The notes: generated by a model not told the origin, from the sequence alone. DNA of 14,754 nt from Ferrovum sp. (GCA_027450105.1 DAIDKJ010000015.1:1-14754); one strand, 5' to 3'. Shown: positions 1 to 6,970, counted from the first letter of the stretch. Made by a program: numbers and translations.

Positions 1-2
1 AG

Positions 3-95
3 TTCGAACAGGGGCCGATTCGACCTCCCAGCGAAGCGACCAGTCTTCTCATTCGCGTCACCAGAAATTGTCCGTGGAACAAGTGCGCTTTTTGT
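3..95 (+). pseudogene. Radical SAM protein fragment (N-terminal end of the domain)
   Basis: Read in frame 3 from base 3, this stretch encodes RPPSEATSLLIRVTRNC followed by PWNKCAFC. That is the conserved opening of a family of Elp3/YgiQ-like radical SAM proteins, where an RPPSEA box precedes the Cx4Cx2C ligands of the [4Fe-4S] cluster (bases 69-95). The reading does not continue as a radical SAM protein: after the third cysteine it runs about ten codons to a stop near base 126, while ribF sequence begins in frame 2 at about 92-101. The gene is therefore cut at its 3' side here, and its 5' end lies outside the window. Either a real deletion/rearrangement joined two genes, or the edge of the assembly is chimeric. 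The family assignment rests on a short but very characteristic motif; the function of the full protein cannot be stated. Confidence 0.6.
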
Positions 96-448
96 CATCT
101 GGCATTTTTGCAGTCTCGGTCGTAAGCCCGGGCAACGCACAGCCACTTCCCGGTGTGGCCAGCCTCGGCACCCGACCCAGCGTGAGCAGCGACGGCCACT
201 GGTTGCTGGAAGTCCACCTCTTCGATGTGCAGCCCGATCTGTATGGTCAGCGCCTGCGCGTGCGCTTTCACCACAAGATTCGCGACGAGCGTCGCTTTTC
301 CTCACTGCCAGAACTGACGGCGCAGATGCAGCAGGATGCCCGGCAGGCCCGCGCATTTTTTGCCAGCGCCCCCGACGCACTGACGGATGTTTCTGCACCA
401 ACCCCCAACGATCACCACCGAGCGAGTGCCGAACCGCGCCATGACTGA
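92..448 (+). CDS. ribF: Riboflavin kinase / FAD synthetase, C-terminal part (5' truncated)
   Basis: RibF phosphorylates riboflavin to FMN and adenylates FMN to FAD in the cytoplasm. Only the end of the flavokinase domain is present: SGIFAV, LPGVASLGTRPSV, LEVHLFDVQPDLYGQRLRV and KIRDERRFSSLPEL follow the family order, and the tail after QARAFFA is a poorly conserved extension. The frame stays open back to base 2 and has a TTG at 68, but residues encoded before about base 92 do not look like RibF. The same bases read well as a radical SAM protein in another frame, so I place the supported start at the junction. The whole N-terminal FMN adenylyltransferase domain and the ATP-binding start of the kinase domain are missing. 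The stop overlaps the ileS start by 8 bases, the usual ribF-ileS arrangement. Whether a complete ribF exists elsewhere cannot be seen. Confidence 0.85.
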   Translation: MSSGIFAVSVVSPGNAQPLPGVASLGTRPSVSSDGHWLLEVHLFDVQPDLYGQRLRVRFHHKIRDERRFSSLPELTAQMQQDARQARAFFASAPDALTDVSAPTPNDHHRASAEPRHD

Positions 449-3320
449 TTTCAAGAACACCCTCAATCTTCCCGAAACGCCCTTTCCCATGCGCGCCGAT
501 CTGGCCAAACGTGAGCCGCTCTGGCTGGCTGCCTGGCAGGCGCAAGGACGCTATGCACAATTGCGCGCCCACTGCGCCGGACGCCCCCGGTTCGTCCTGC
601 ATGACGGCCCCCCCTACGCCAATGGCGATATCCACATTGGCCATGCGGTCAATAAAATCCTGAAAGACCTCATCATAAAAAGCAAGACGCTGGCAGGGTA
701 CGACGCCCCCTATGTGCCCGGCTGGGACTGCCACGGTCTGCCCATCGAGCATCAGGTGGAAAAACTGCACGGCAAAAAAATGGACCCCGCGCGTTTTCGG
801 GCCCTGTGCCGAGAATACGCGCAAACCCAAGTGGCCCGTCAAAAAAAGGACTTCATGCGCCTGGGGGTTCTGGCCGATTGGGAGCACCCTTACCTCACCT
901 CGGACTTCACCACCGAAGCCCATATCGTGCGTGCGCTCACTGGCATCTGGAAACAGGGTTATCTCACCCAGGGGCATAAACCCGTGAACTGGTGCCTGGA
1001 CTGCGGCTCGGCCTTGGCCGAAGCTGAAGTGGAATATGAAGACCGGCGTTCCCAGGCCATCGATGTGGCTTTTCCGGTGCAGGATCGGGCCCGTTTGGCC
1101 CAACGGTTTGGTATCACGCTGGATGCAACGCCCGCCTATGCGGTCATCTGGACCACCACCCCCTGGACCTTGCCGGCCAACCGTGCGGTCAGCCTGCATC
1201 CCGATCACAACTACTGCCTGGTCCCCACCGCCAAGGGTTATCTGTTACTGCTCCAGGAGCGGGTAACCCCTTGTTTACAGCGTTATGGCCTGGAACCTTT
1301 GGGGCCTTTTGGTTGTGTTCCAGGGCGTGAACTGGACCAACTGGCACTGAATCACCCCTATCTGGATCGCCCCTCGCCTCTGATTTGCGGCGTACATGTG
1401 ACGGGGGATACCGGAACCGGATTGGTACATACCGCACCAGCCCATGGCGTGGACGATTACGTCATCGGCCAGCGTTATCACCTGGAAATGGATGATCTGG
1501 TGGATGACCGGGGGTATTTCCGGGCGGATGTGCCTCTGGTGGCTACGCAGCGTGTGTGGGAAGCCAACGAACACATTGTGGAGCACCTGGACACTCTGGG
1601 ACTGCTCCTGCACGCCGAAACCCTCACCCATAGCTACCCCCACTGCTGGCGCCACAAAACCCCCATCATTTTTCGGGCCACGGCGCAATGGTTCATCGCC
1701 ATGGATCAAGCGCCGGCCCGTGGTCAGCCCACCCTGCGCCAAAGCGCCCAAAGTGCCGTGAGTCAAACCCGGTTTTATCCCCAATGGGGACAAGCCCGCT
1801 TGTCCGCCATGATCGATAATCGCCCCGACTGGTGCGTGTCACGCCAGCGCTTTTGGGGTGTGCCCATCCCTTTCTTCCTCCATCGCGAAACCGGCCAGCT
1901 TCACCCGGACAGCGAATCCCTGGCAGAAGCTGTGGCCCAGCGCATCGAAATCTCGGGCATCGAGGCCTGGTTCAGTCTGAACCCGGAGGAGCTACTGGGC
2001 GTCGAGGCGGCGCAGTATCGCAAACTCAGCGACACCCTGGATGTCTGGTTTGATTCGGGAACAACCCATCGTGCCATTTTGCGGCAGCGCAAAGAGCTGG
2101 GTTACCCGGCCGACCTGTATCTGGAAGGTTCGGATCAACACCGGGGTTGGTTTCAGTCCTCCCTGCTCACGGGCTGCGCCCTGGATGGGCGTGCTCCCTA
2201 TCTGGCCCTGCTCACCCATGGTTTCGTCGTGGATGGCCAGGGGCGCAAAATGAGCAAATCCCTGGGTAATGTGGTGTACCCTCAAAAAATCATGGACACC
2301 TTGGGTGCAGATAACTTACGCCTGTGGGTAGCCAGCACCGATTATTCCGGCGAACTCAACCTGTCCGACGAAATTCTCAAACGGGTGGTGGAGTCCTATC
2401 GACGTTTACGCAACACCTTGCGTTTTCTGCTGGCCAATCTGGCCGACTTCAATCCCGCAAGCGATCTGCTACCCCCAGAACGCTGGCTGGACCTGGACCG
2501 TTATGCCCTGGAACAATGCCGCACCTTGCAGCAACAGGTGACGGGCGACTACGAGCGATACGAATTTCATCTGGCCACACAACGCCTGCAAACCTATTGC
2601 TCCGAAGACCTGGGGGGCTTTTATCTGGATATTCTGAAGGATCGTCTCTACACCACCGGAGCCCAGGCGGGCCCAAGGCGTGCGGCGCAGTCCGCGCTCT
2701 GGCATATCACCCAGAGCCTGGTGCGCCTGCTGGCCCCCATTCTCACTTTCACGAGCGAGGAAGTGTGGGCCACATTGCACCATCGTGACGTAGAACAGGG
2801 GCCATCGATCTTCCTGGAGCAATGGTTTCCACTTCCGCCACAACCTGCGGCCGAGGCCATCGTGACCCGCTGGAGTCTGTTACGCCAATTACGCACCCTG
2901 GTTCAGAAGCAATTGGAAATCCTGCGTGCCGCCGGTGCCCTAGGCTCCTCACTGGCCGCAGAGATCACCTTGTACGCCCAAGGTTCCTGGCAACCCTGGC
3001 TCGAGCAGTTCGGCAACGATCTGCGTTTCGTGTTCATCACCTCCAGCGTCCGGGTCGTGGCGGCGCTTCCCCATACCGTACCCACCGAGGCGCTGGCCAT
3101 CACGCTCCCTGCACCCCGGGGCGACGAGGGTTCCACTGGCGCAGCAGCAGAATCTCCGGCGGCGGCACTCTGGTTACAGGTAGAACCCAGTGGTGCGCCA
3201 AAATGCCAACGCTGCTGGCACTACCGCCTGGACGTGGGGCACCACGCTGCTTTTCCGGGTCTCTGCGCCCGCTGTGTGTCTACTCTGGAGGGCATTGGGG
3301 AAGTGCGTACCCATGCGTAA
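441..3320 (+). CDS. ileS: Isoleucyl-tRNA synthetase
   Basis: Cytoplasmic class I synthetase that charges tRNA-Ile and edits misactivated valine. The ATG at 441 gives 959 residues starting MTDFKNTLNLPETPFPMR, matching the conserved bacterial start; the earlier ATG at 387 lies inside ribF and would add 18 non-family residues. Visible landmarks are the HIGH box (residues 65-68), the CP1 editing-domain WTTTPWTLPANRA stretch near residue 237 with GTGLVHTAPAHGVDDY further on, KMSKS at 603-607, and the C-terminal zinc knuckle with cysteines 922, 925, 942 and 945. Length is slightly above the E. coli enzyme (938), partly from a low-complexity linker (GDEGSTGAAAESPAAAL) just before the zinc knuckle. 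It overlaps ribF upstream and lspA downstream by 8 bases each, which suggests translational coupling. The frame is intact throughout. Confidence 0.98.
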   Translation: MTDFKNTLNLPETPFPMRADLAKREPLWLAAWQAQGRYAQLRAHCAGRPRFVLHDGPPYANGDIHIGHAVNKILKDLIIKSKTLAGYDAPYVPGWDCHGLPIEHQVEKLHGKKMDPARFRALCREYAQTQVARQKKDFMRLGVLADWEHPYLTSDFTTEAHIVRALTGIWKQGYLTQGHKPVNWCLDCGSALAEAEVEYEDRRSQAIDVAFPVQDRARLAQRFGITLDATPAYAVIWTTTPWTLPANRAVSLHPDHNYCLVPTAKGYLLLLQERVTPCLQRYGLEPLGPFGCVPGRELDQLALNHPYLDRPSPLICGVHVTGDTGTGLVHTAPAHGVDDYVIGQRYHLEMDDLVDDRGYFRADVPLVATQRVWEANEHIVEHLDTLGLLLHAETLTHSYPHCWRHKTPIIFRATAQWFIAMDQAPARGQPTLRQSAQSAVSQTRFYPQWGQARLSAMIDNRPDWCVSRQRFWGVPIPFFLHRETGQLHPDSESLAEAVAQRIEISGIEAWFSLNPEELLGVEAAQYRKLSDTLDVWFDSGTTHRAILRQRKELGYPADLYLEGSDQHRGWFQSSLLTGCALDGRAPYLALLTHGFVVDGQGRKMSKSLGNVVYPQKIMDTLGADNLRLWVASTDYSGELNLSDEILKRVVESYRRLRNTLRFLLANLADFNPASDLLPPERWLDLDRYALEQCRTLQQQVTGDYERYEFHLATQRLQTYCSEDLGGFYLDILKDRLYTTGAQAGPRRAAQSALWHITQSLVRLLAPILTFTSEEVWATLHHRDVEQGPSIFLEQWFPLPPQPAAEAIVTRWSLLRQLRTLVQKQLEILRAAGALGSSLAAEITLYAQGSWQPWLEQFGNDLRFVFITSSVRVVAALPHTVPTEALAITLPAPRGDEGSTGAAAESPAAALWLQVEPSGAPKCQRCWHYRLDVGHHAAFPGLCARCVSTLEGIGEVRTHA

Positions 3321-3777
3321 GTGGCTCCCTTGGCTGTTAGTGGCCGGCACCGTGGTGGCCTTGGACCAATGGAGCAAACGCTGGATTCTCCAGTTCATGG
3401 CAGACGCTCCCTTGCGCTTCGTCAACGACTGGTTTGATTTGGTACTGGCGCACAATCAAGGGGCTGCCTTCAGTTTTCTGGCGGGGGCCGGCGGGTGGCA
3501 ACGGGGATTCTTCAGTGCCGTAGCAGTCCTGGCCATCGGTTTCATGTTCTGGTTGATCGGCCGCCACCTTGAAGAACCGCGTTTCTGTCTGGGCCTCTCC
3601 CTGATTTCCGGGGGTGCCGCGGGCAACCTGATCGACCGGATCCGTTGGGGGACCGTCACCGATTTCATCCAATGGCATGTGGGTACCCATTATTGGCCGG
3701 CCTTCAACACGGCGGACAGCGCCATCACGCTGGGCGTGGCCATCCTCCTGTGGGATAGTTGGCGCAACCGGTTTTGA
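3313..3777 (+). CDS. lspA: Lipoprotein signal peptidase (signal peptidase II)
   Basis: Inner-membrane aspartyl protease that removes the signal peptide from diacylglyceryl-modified prolipoproteins. The product is 154 residues with four hydrophobic segments (about 6-17, 66-82, 92-105 and 131-147). Family motifs are all present: DQWSK near residue 18, NQGAAFSF at 48-55, GGAAGNLIDR at 100-109, the VTDF catalytic aspartate D117 and the FNTADSAI catalytic aspartate D135. The ATG at 3313 is chosen because it begins directly before the first membrane segment and overlaps the ileS stop in the form ATGCGTAA; the longer in-frame start at 3190 would lie deep in ileS. Usual length for the family is about 150-170. 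It is probably co-transcribed with ribF-ileS. Confidence 0.97.
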   Translation: MRKWLPWLLVAGTVVALDQWSKRWILQFMADAPLRFVNDWFDLVLAHNQGAAFSFLAGAGGWQRGFFSAVAVLAIGFMFWLIGRHLEEPRFCLGLSLISGGAAGNLIDRIRWGTVTDFIQWHVGTHYWPAFNTADSAITLGVAILLWDSWRNRF

Positions 3778-3815
3778 TCTGCTCAGAAAACCCGTACCAT
3801 AGGCGGTGACACCCA

Positions 3816-3844
3816 TTGAATTCTCCCGATACTTCTTTGATACT
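3816..3844 (+). promoter_or_regulatory. Possible sigma70-type promoter for ispH
   Basis: TTGAAT at 3816-3821 and GATACT at 3839-3844 are separated by 17 bases, each matching the consensus at 4 of 6 positions. Transcription would start near 3851, leaving a short leader before the ATG at 3864. This would make the TTG at 3816 part of the -35 box and not a start codon. Moderate to weak evidence. Confidence 0.3.
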
Positions 3845-3863
3845 CATGCACCCAAGCGAGCCT

Positions 3864-4802
3864 ATGAACCCCCTTCCCCCTCCCACTGTCTTGCTGGCCA
3901 ACCCCCGCGGCTTCTGCGCGGGCGTGGATCGTGCCATTGAAATCGTGGAACGTGCCCTGGAACGCTTCGGCCCACCCATTTATGTGCGTCATGAAGTCGT
4001 CCATAACCGTTTCGTGGTGGACAACCTGCGTAACAAGGGCGCCGTGTTCATCGAGCACCTGGCCCAGGCGCCCCGAGGGTCCACCGTCATCTTCAGCGCC
4101 CATGGCGTGTCCTTGGCCGTGCGGGCCGAAGCCGAACTGCGGGGTTTGACGGTGTTTGACGCCACCTGCCCCCTGGTCACCAAGGTGCATTCAGAAGTGG
4201 CGCGACTGCATGCGGCCGGACGCGAAATCGTCATGATCGGCCATCGCGGCCACCCCGAAGTGGAAGGCACGCTGGGGCAAGCCCCGGATCATATCTATCT
4301 GGTGGAAACCGTGGACGACGTGGCTTTGCTGCAGATCCAGAACCCGGCACAACTGGCTTACGTGACCCAAACCACCCTCTCGGTGGACGATGCCCAACGG
4401 GTCATTCAGGCCCTGCGTGCCCGCTTTCCCTTGATCCAGGGCCCGCGCAAGGACGATATCTGCTATGCCACCCAAAATCGTCAGGATGCCGTGAAAGCCC
4501 TGACGGCTCTTGCCGACCTCATCATCGTGGTGGGTTCTCCCACCAGTTCCAATTCCAACCGTTTGCGCGAAGTGGCCACCCATCGGGGCATCGAAGCCTA
4601 TCGGGTGGATCGTGCCAGCGATGTGCAGCCGCAATGGTTGCAGGGAAAAACCGTCATTGGCGTGACCGCCGGAGCCTCTGCTCCGGAAATTCTGGTGCAT
4701 GAAGTGGTGGAGCGCTTGCAGGCTTTGGGCGCCAGTACGGTGGAAACCCTTCAAGGCACTCCGGAAAGCGTGGAATTTCCCCTCCCAAAGGCTTTAGGAT
4801 GA
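3864..4802 (+). CDS. ispH: 4-hydroxy-3-methylbut-2-enyl diphosphate reductase
   Basis: Iron-sulfur enzyme of the last MEP-pathway step, converting HMBPP to isopentenyl and dimethylallyl diphosphate. With the ATG at 3864 the product has 312 residues (E. coli IspH has 316). The three cluster ligands are visible: C18 in ANPRGFCAGVDRA, C102 in DATCPLVTKVH and C200 in ICYATQNRQ. The proton-relay glutamate lies in GHRGHPEVEGT (E132), and the diphosphate-binding SSNSNRL follows at about 228-234. The frame is open back to a TTG at 3816 with another ATG at 3846; both would add residues absent from the family, and only the 3864 start puts the protein just ahead of the conserved LLANPRGFC. It lies 86 bases after lspA, without the intervening fkpB gene common in related gene orders. 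Confidence 0.96.
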   Translation: MNPLPPPTVLLANPRGFCAGVDRAIEIVERALERFGPPIYVRHEVVHNRFVVDNLRNKGAVFIEHLAQAPRGSTVIFSAHGVSLAVRAEAELRGLTVFDATCPLVTKVHSEVARLHAAGREIVMIGHRGHPEVEGTLGQAPDHIYLVETVDDVALLQIQNPAQLAYVTQTTLSVDDAQRVIQALRARFPLIQGPRKDDICYATQNRQDAVKALTALADLIIVVGSPTSSNSNRLREVATHRGIEAYRVDRASDVQPQWLQGKTVIGVTAGASAPEILVHEVVERLQALGASTVETLQGTPESVEFPLPKALG

Positions 4803-4829
4803 AGCGCTTTGCTCATCGTTTGGACTGAA

Positions 4830-4859
4830 TTGAAATATATGCGTCATTCACGCTATAGT
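4830..4859 (+). promoter_or_regulatory. Predicted sigma70-type promoter of the Fur-family gene
   Basis: TTGAAA (4830-4835) and TATAGT (4854-4859) are separated by 18 bases, each matching the consensus at 5 of 6 positions. The start point would be near 4866, giving a leader of about 36 bases to the ATG at 4902. No clear palindromic Fur or Irr operator is recognisable over it. This marks the start of a transcription unit separate from the ispH block. Confidence 0.5.
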
Positions 4860-4901
4860 GATCGTCGTAACCCGCCCCAACCAACCGGACTTTGCTCGCC
4901 C

Positions 4902-5321
4902 ATGAATATGCCCGCACCGGATCGCGCCCAAATTGCCAAATTGCTCCGCGCCCACGAAATCATTCCCACCCATCAACGACTGGTGATTGCCCAGATCCTC
5001 TTTGCCCGCAGCCAGCATCTTTCCGCCGACCAATTGCTGGCCATGGTGAATCAGGAACATGCCGAAGTTTCTAAAGCCACCATCTACAACACGTTGAATC
5101 TGTTTGAAAAAAAACACATGGTGCGGGAAGTGATCGTGGATCCGGAACGGGTTTTCTACGATACCAATCTGCAACCCCACCCCCATTTTTTTGATGTGGA
5201 ACGGGGCATTCTGATGGATATAGAAGCGCCCGACCTGCGCCTGGAAGGTCTGCCACCAATTCCTGAAGGCATGGAACAAGAACGCATGGATGTGATCATT
5301 CGCATCCGCAAGTCCCATTGA
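4902..5321 (+). CDS. Fur-family transcriptional regulator lacking cysteines
   Basis: Cytoplasmic DNA-binding metalloregulator of the Fur/PerR/Irr superfamily. From the ATG at 4902 it has 139 residues: winged helix at about 9-85 (IIPTHQRLVIAQILF, SADQLLAMV, VSKATIYNTLNLF) and a dimerisation/metal half from about 86. The usual HHDHLxCxxCG segment is replaced by HPHFFDVERGILMDIE (H93, H95), and the whole protein contains no cysteine, so it cannot form the structural Cys4 zinc site of classical Fur or PerR. This resembles the Irr-like branch, in which the segment reads HHHFF/HPHxY without cysteines; the exact signal (iron, heme or peroxide) is not deducible. The upstream in-frame TTG at 4809 is rejected because it precedes the predicted promoter. 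An ATG two codons later (4908) is equally possible. A reductase gene follows after 30 bases, probably in the same transcript. Confidence 0.9.
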   Translation: MNMPAPDRAQIAKLLRAHEIIPTHQRLVIAQILFARSQHLSADQLLAMVNQEHAEVSKATIYNTLNLFEKKHMVREVIVDPERVFYDTNLQPHPHFFDVERGILMDIEAPDLRLEGLPPIPEGMEQERMDVIIRIRKSH

Positions 5322-5351
5322 CCCCGCAGGCCAGCTCCGGTCCCTGATCCC

Positions 5352-6146
5352 GTGACCAACACAGCCATTCCCGTCGCACTGGTCACGGGCGCAGCACGCC
5401 GACTGGGACGCGCCATTGCCCTGGAACTGGCGCGTCAGGGATGGGATATCGCCCTGCACTACCACACTTCCGAGTCAGAAGCGCAGCAAACCAGAGACCA
5501 GATCCGCGTTCTGGGGCGCCGAGCCGAAGTCTTTTGCGCCGATCTGGAAAACAGTGATCAATGTCTTCGGCTTATGGAGGGCTGTGAGCAGCACATGGGG
5601 CCCGTCACTTGCCTGGTCAACAGCGCCTCACGATTCGAATACGATGCGGCCCATAGCGTGGACGCAAGTGGCTTGAACGCCCATCTGGCCATCAACCTGA
5701 CCGCCCCCTTGTTACTCTCCCGTCAGCTCTTTGCAACCCGGCAACGACAGCTCCCCCAAGGCCCCACAGAACCGGGTGAATGCGCCGTGATCATCAATCT
5801 GCTGGATCAGAAGCTCTTCAACCCCAACCCGGATTTTTTTTCCTACACGCTGAGCAAAGCGGCCCTGGAGACGGCCACCCGGCTGTTGGCCCAAGCCTAT
5901 GCCCCCTGGGTACGGGTGGTGGGACTGGCCCCCGGAATCACACTCCCTTCCGGCGGACAATCCGAAGAACAATTTCTCTGGGCTCACCGCCAAACCCCTT
6001 TGGGACACTCCTCCAGCTTGCAGGATATCACCCAGGCCGTGGCGTATCTGGTCCAGGCTCAAGCCATCACCGGCACCACGCTGGTGGTGGATGGAGGCCA
6101 ACATCTCATCCCCTCAACCCAGGATGTGATGTTTAAACACGCGTAG
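5352..6146 (+). CDS. SDR-family reductase, probable pteridine/dihydromonapterin reductase type
   Basis: NAD(P)H-dependent short-chain dehydrogenase/reductase of 264 residues with a GTG start at 5352. The nucleotide-binding motif is TGAARRLG (12-19), fitting the TGx3RxG variant of pteridine reductases (PTR1, FolM) instead of the classical TGxxxGxG. The active site has Y165 and K169 in YTLSK, and the position 13 residues before the tyrosine is D152 (in NLLDQK), where most SDRs have serine; PTR1 also has aspartate there at the same spacing. NSAS replaces the common NNAG. The C-terminal GTTLVVDGGQHL is typical. A role in reducing dihydrobiopterin, dihydromonapterin or dihydrofolate is inferred from these signatures. 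It follows the Fur-type gene by 30 bases and is probably co-transcribed. The eight-T run near 5834 leaves the frame intact. Substrate is uncertain. Confidence 0.88.
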   Translation: MTNTAIPVALVTGAARRLGRAIALELARQGWDIALHYHTSESEAQQTRDQIRVLGRRAEVFCADLENSDQCLRLMEGCEQHMGPVTCLVNSASRFEYDAAHSVDASGLNAHLAINLTAPLLLSRQLFATRQRQLPQGPTEPGECAVIINLLDQKLFNPNPDFFSYTLSKAALETATRLLAQAYAPWVRVVGLAPGITLPSGGQSEEQFLWAHRQTPLGHSSSLQDITQAVAYLVQAQAITGTTLVVDGGQHLIPSTQDVMFKHA

Positions 6147-6172
6147 AAAATTCCCGGATCATCGGCTATAAT
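6144..6172 (+). promoter_or_regulatory. Predicted promoter of the tRNA-Thr transcript
   Basis: A perfect TATAAT lies at 6167-6172, with TAGAAA at 6144-6149 (4 of 6 against TTGACA) 17 bases upstream. The -35 box overlaps the stop codon of the SDR gene. Transcription would begin near 6179, at the 5' base of the leader hairpin and about 68 bases before the tRNA. Confidence 0.55.
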
Positions 6173-6178
6173 TCAGCT

Positions 6179-6228
6179 CCGCAAAGGTAAAAACAGACCA
6201 GTGCACGATGGATATGTCTGCTTTGCGG
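6179..6228 (+). other. Stem-loop in the tRNA-Thr 5' leader
   Basis: CCGCAAAG (6179-6186) pairs perfectly with CTTTGCGG (6221-6228), and stacked directly inside it CAGAC (6194-6198) pairs with GTCTG (6216-6220). This makes a 13-bp stem interrupted only by a 7-base bulge on the 5' arm (6187-6193) with a 17-base loop. No T-run follows, so it is not a classical terminator of the upstream gene. It may be a processed leader of the tRNA transcript or a small structured RNA; no known family is recognised. Confidence 0.5.
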
Positions 6229-6246
6229 CACGCAGTTTCACCCTGT

Positions 6247-6322
<76 letters not shown>

Positions 6323-6331
6323 CCTTACGGC

Positions 6332-6739
6332 TCAATGTAACCCGTGTTGGGCCAGTCGCTGCCCCATTTTCTTGTCGGTTTTCATGATGTGCCCCGTCAG
6401 CCAATCCCGCAAAAAATGCATCAGATCGGTGGAAATCAGCACCGCTCCGGTTTCAAACTGCCGTTGAAAATCATCCACGACCTGAACAAACTTTGAATGC
6501 TCCGCGGTATGACGCGCCGTATCTTCGTCGTCGTACTGGTTCATCAGGCTCTCTTCATAGCCAAAGTGATAAACCGTGTAATCGATGAGCTGAGCCAGTA
6601 CCACACCCTGCATCTCCTTGTCTTGCCCGGTATACAAGGCTTCATCCAGCTGGTTGATGAGCTCCACCAATTTTCGGTGTTGCGCATCCTGCTCGGCGAT
6701 CCCGGTGGAGAGCATGTGAGACCAGGTGATGAGTGGCAT
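6332..6739 (-). CDS. Bacteriohemerythrin, single domain
   Basis: Small cytoplasmic non-heme diiron protein of 135 residues that reversibly binds O2, used for oxygen sensing, storage or delivery. The ligand set is complete: H21 (EQDAQH), H58 and E62 (HFGYE), H77 and H81 (HTAEH), H117 and D122 (HIMKTD). It starts with the usual MPLITWSHMLSTGI. The ATG at 6739 is chosen because it begins the conserved domain and has AGGAGA (6750-6745 on this strand) five bases upstream; the open frame extends to 6922 but that part is not family-like. It has no fused sensor or signalling domain. It is divergent from the HDOD/HD-GYP pair across a gap of about 230 bases, which hints at, but does not prove, a shared oxygen-linked control of motility signalling. 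Confidence 0.95.
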   Translation of the reverse strand: MPLITWSHMLSTGIAEQDAQHRKLVELINQLDEALYTGQDKEMQGVVLAQLIDYTVYHFGYEESLMNQYDDEDTARHTAEHSKFVQVVDDFQRQFETGAVLISTDLMHFLRDWLTGHIMKTDKKMGQRLAQHGLH

Positions 6740-6744
6740 TGCAG

Positions 6745-6750
6745 TCTCCT
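6745..6750 (-). promoter_or_regulatory. Ribosome binding site of the bacteriohemerythrin gene
   Basis: AGGAGA on the - strand, five bases from the ATG at 6739. It is one of the few strong Shine-Dalgarno sequences in the window, and it fixes the start well downstream of the longest open frame. Confidence 0.7.
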
Positions 6751-6906
6751 GAAGTGAGAACCCGTAGCACGCAGCTTCCGGGTAGGCGTATTCTGACACT
6801 CTCCCGGCGCCAAAGAAAGAGCCAGCCACTTGCAACTTGCTCATCCGGCCCCAGGCTGTCACACTTGTCAGTGGCCTGTGCGTGGGTTTAGCCACTCCCC
6901 GCCTGG

Positions 6907-6933
6907 TCCAGCATGACCCCAAACAGCCGATAA
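6907..6933 (+). promoter_or_regulatory. Possible sigma28 (FliA)-type promoter for the HDOD/HD-GYP genes
   Basis: GCCGATAA at 6926-6933 is identical to the sigma28 -10 consensus. At the expected 11-base spacing the -35 position (6907-6914) reads TCCAGCAT, matching only 4 of 8 of TAAAGTTT. The predicted transcript would start near 6940, about 30 bases before the GTG at 6971. Suggestive because flagellar genes lie in the same window, but the weak -35 keeps confidence low. Confidence 0.3.
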
Positions 6934-6957
6934 AGTGCTGGGACTGTCACGACAAAG

Positions 6958-6965
6958 AGGAGAGG
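6958..6965 (+). promoter_or_regulatory. Ribosome binding site that decides the HDOD start
   Basis: AGGAGAGG ends five bases before GTG 6971 (eight bases from the AGGAG core). It favours that start over the in-frame GTG at 6935, which has no such site and overlaps the -10-like box. Confidence 0.65.
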
Positions 6966-6970
6966 ATTGC

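Noticed and set aside
387..440. Longer ileS with ATG at 387
   Set aside because: The extra 18 residues overlap ribF and are not family-like; the ATG at 441 gives the conserved MTDFKNTLNLPE start.
1275..1793. 172-codon open frame on the - strand within ileS
   Set aside because: It is antisense to well-conserved ileS sequence and has no recognisable motif.
3816..3863. TTG 3816 or ATG 3846 as the ispH start
   Set aside because: They add residues absent from IspH, and the TTG lies in a possible -35 box; the ATG at 3864 is closest to the conserved LLANPRGFC.
4809..4901. N-terminal extension of the Fur-type protein from TTG 4809
   Set aside because: It spans the predicted promoter, and the 31 added residues do not resemble the family.
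5834..5842. Run of T residues in the SDR gene as a possible frameshift
   Set aside because: The protein reads through with family-conserved residues on both sides (NPNPDFFSYTLSK).
6179..6240. Leader hairpin as an intrinsic terminator of the SDR gene
   Set aside because: No T-run follows the 3' arm (CGGCACGCAG), and a promoter lies just upstream of the hairpin.
6870..6896. AGTGGC/GCCACT inverted repeat in the bacteriohemerythrin-HDOD gap
   Set aside because: Only 6 bp with a 15-base loop, no T-run and no match to a known operator; likely chance.
6740..6922. N-terminal extension of the bacteriohemerythrin frame on the - strand
   Set aside because: The conserved domain and a strong AGGAGA define the start at 6739; the added residues show no motif.
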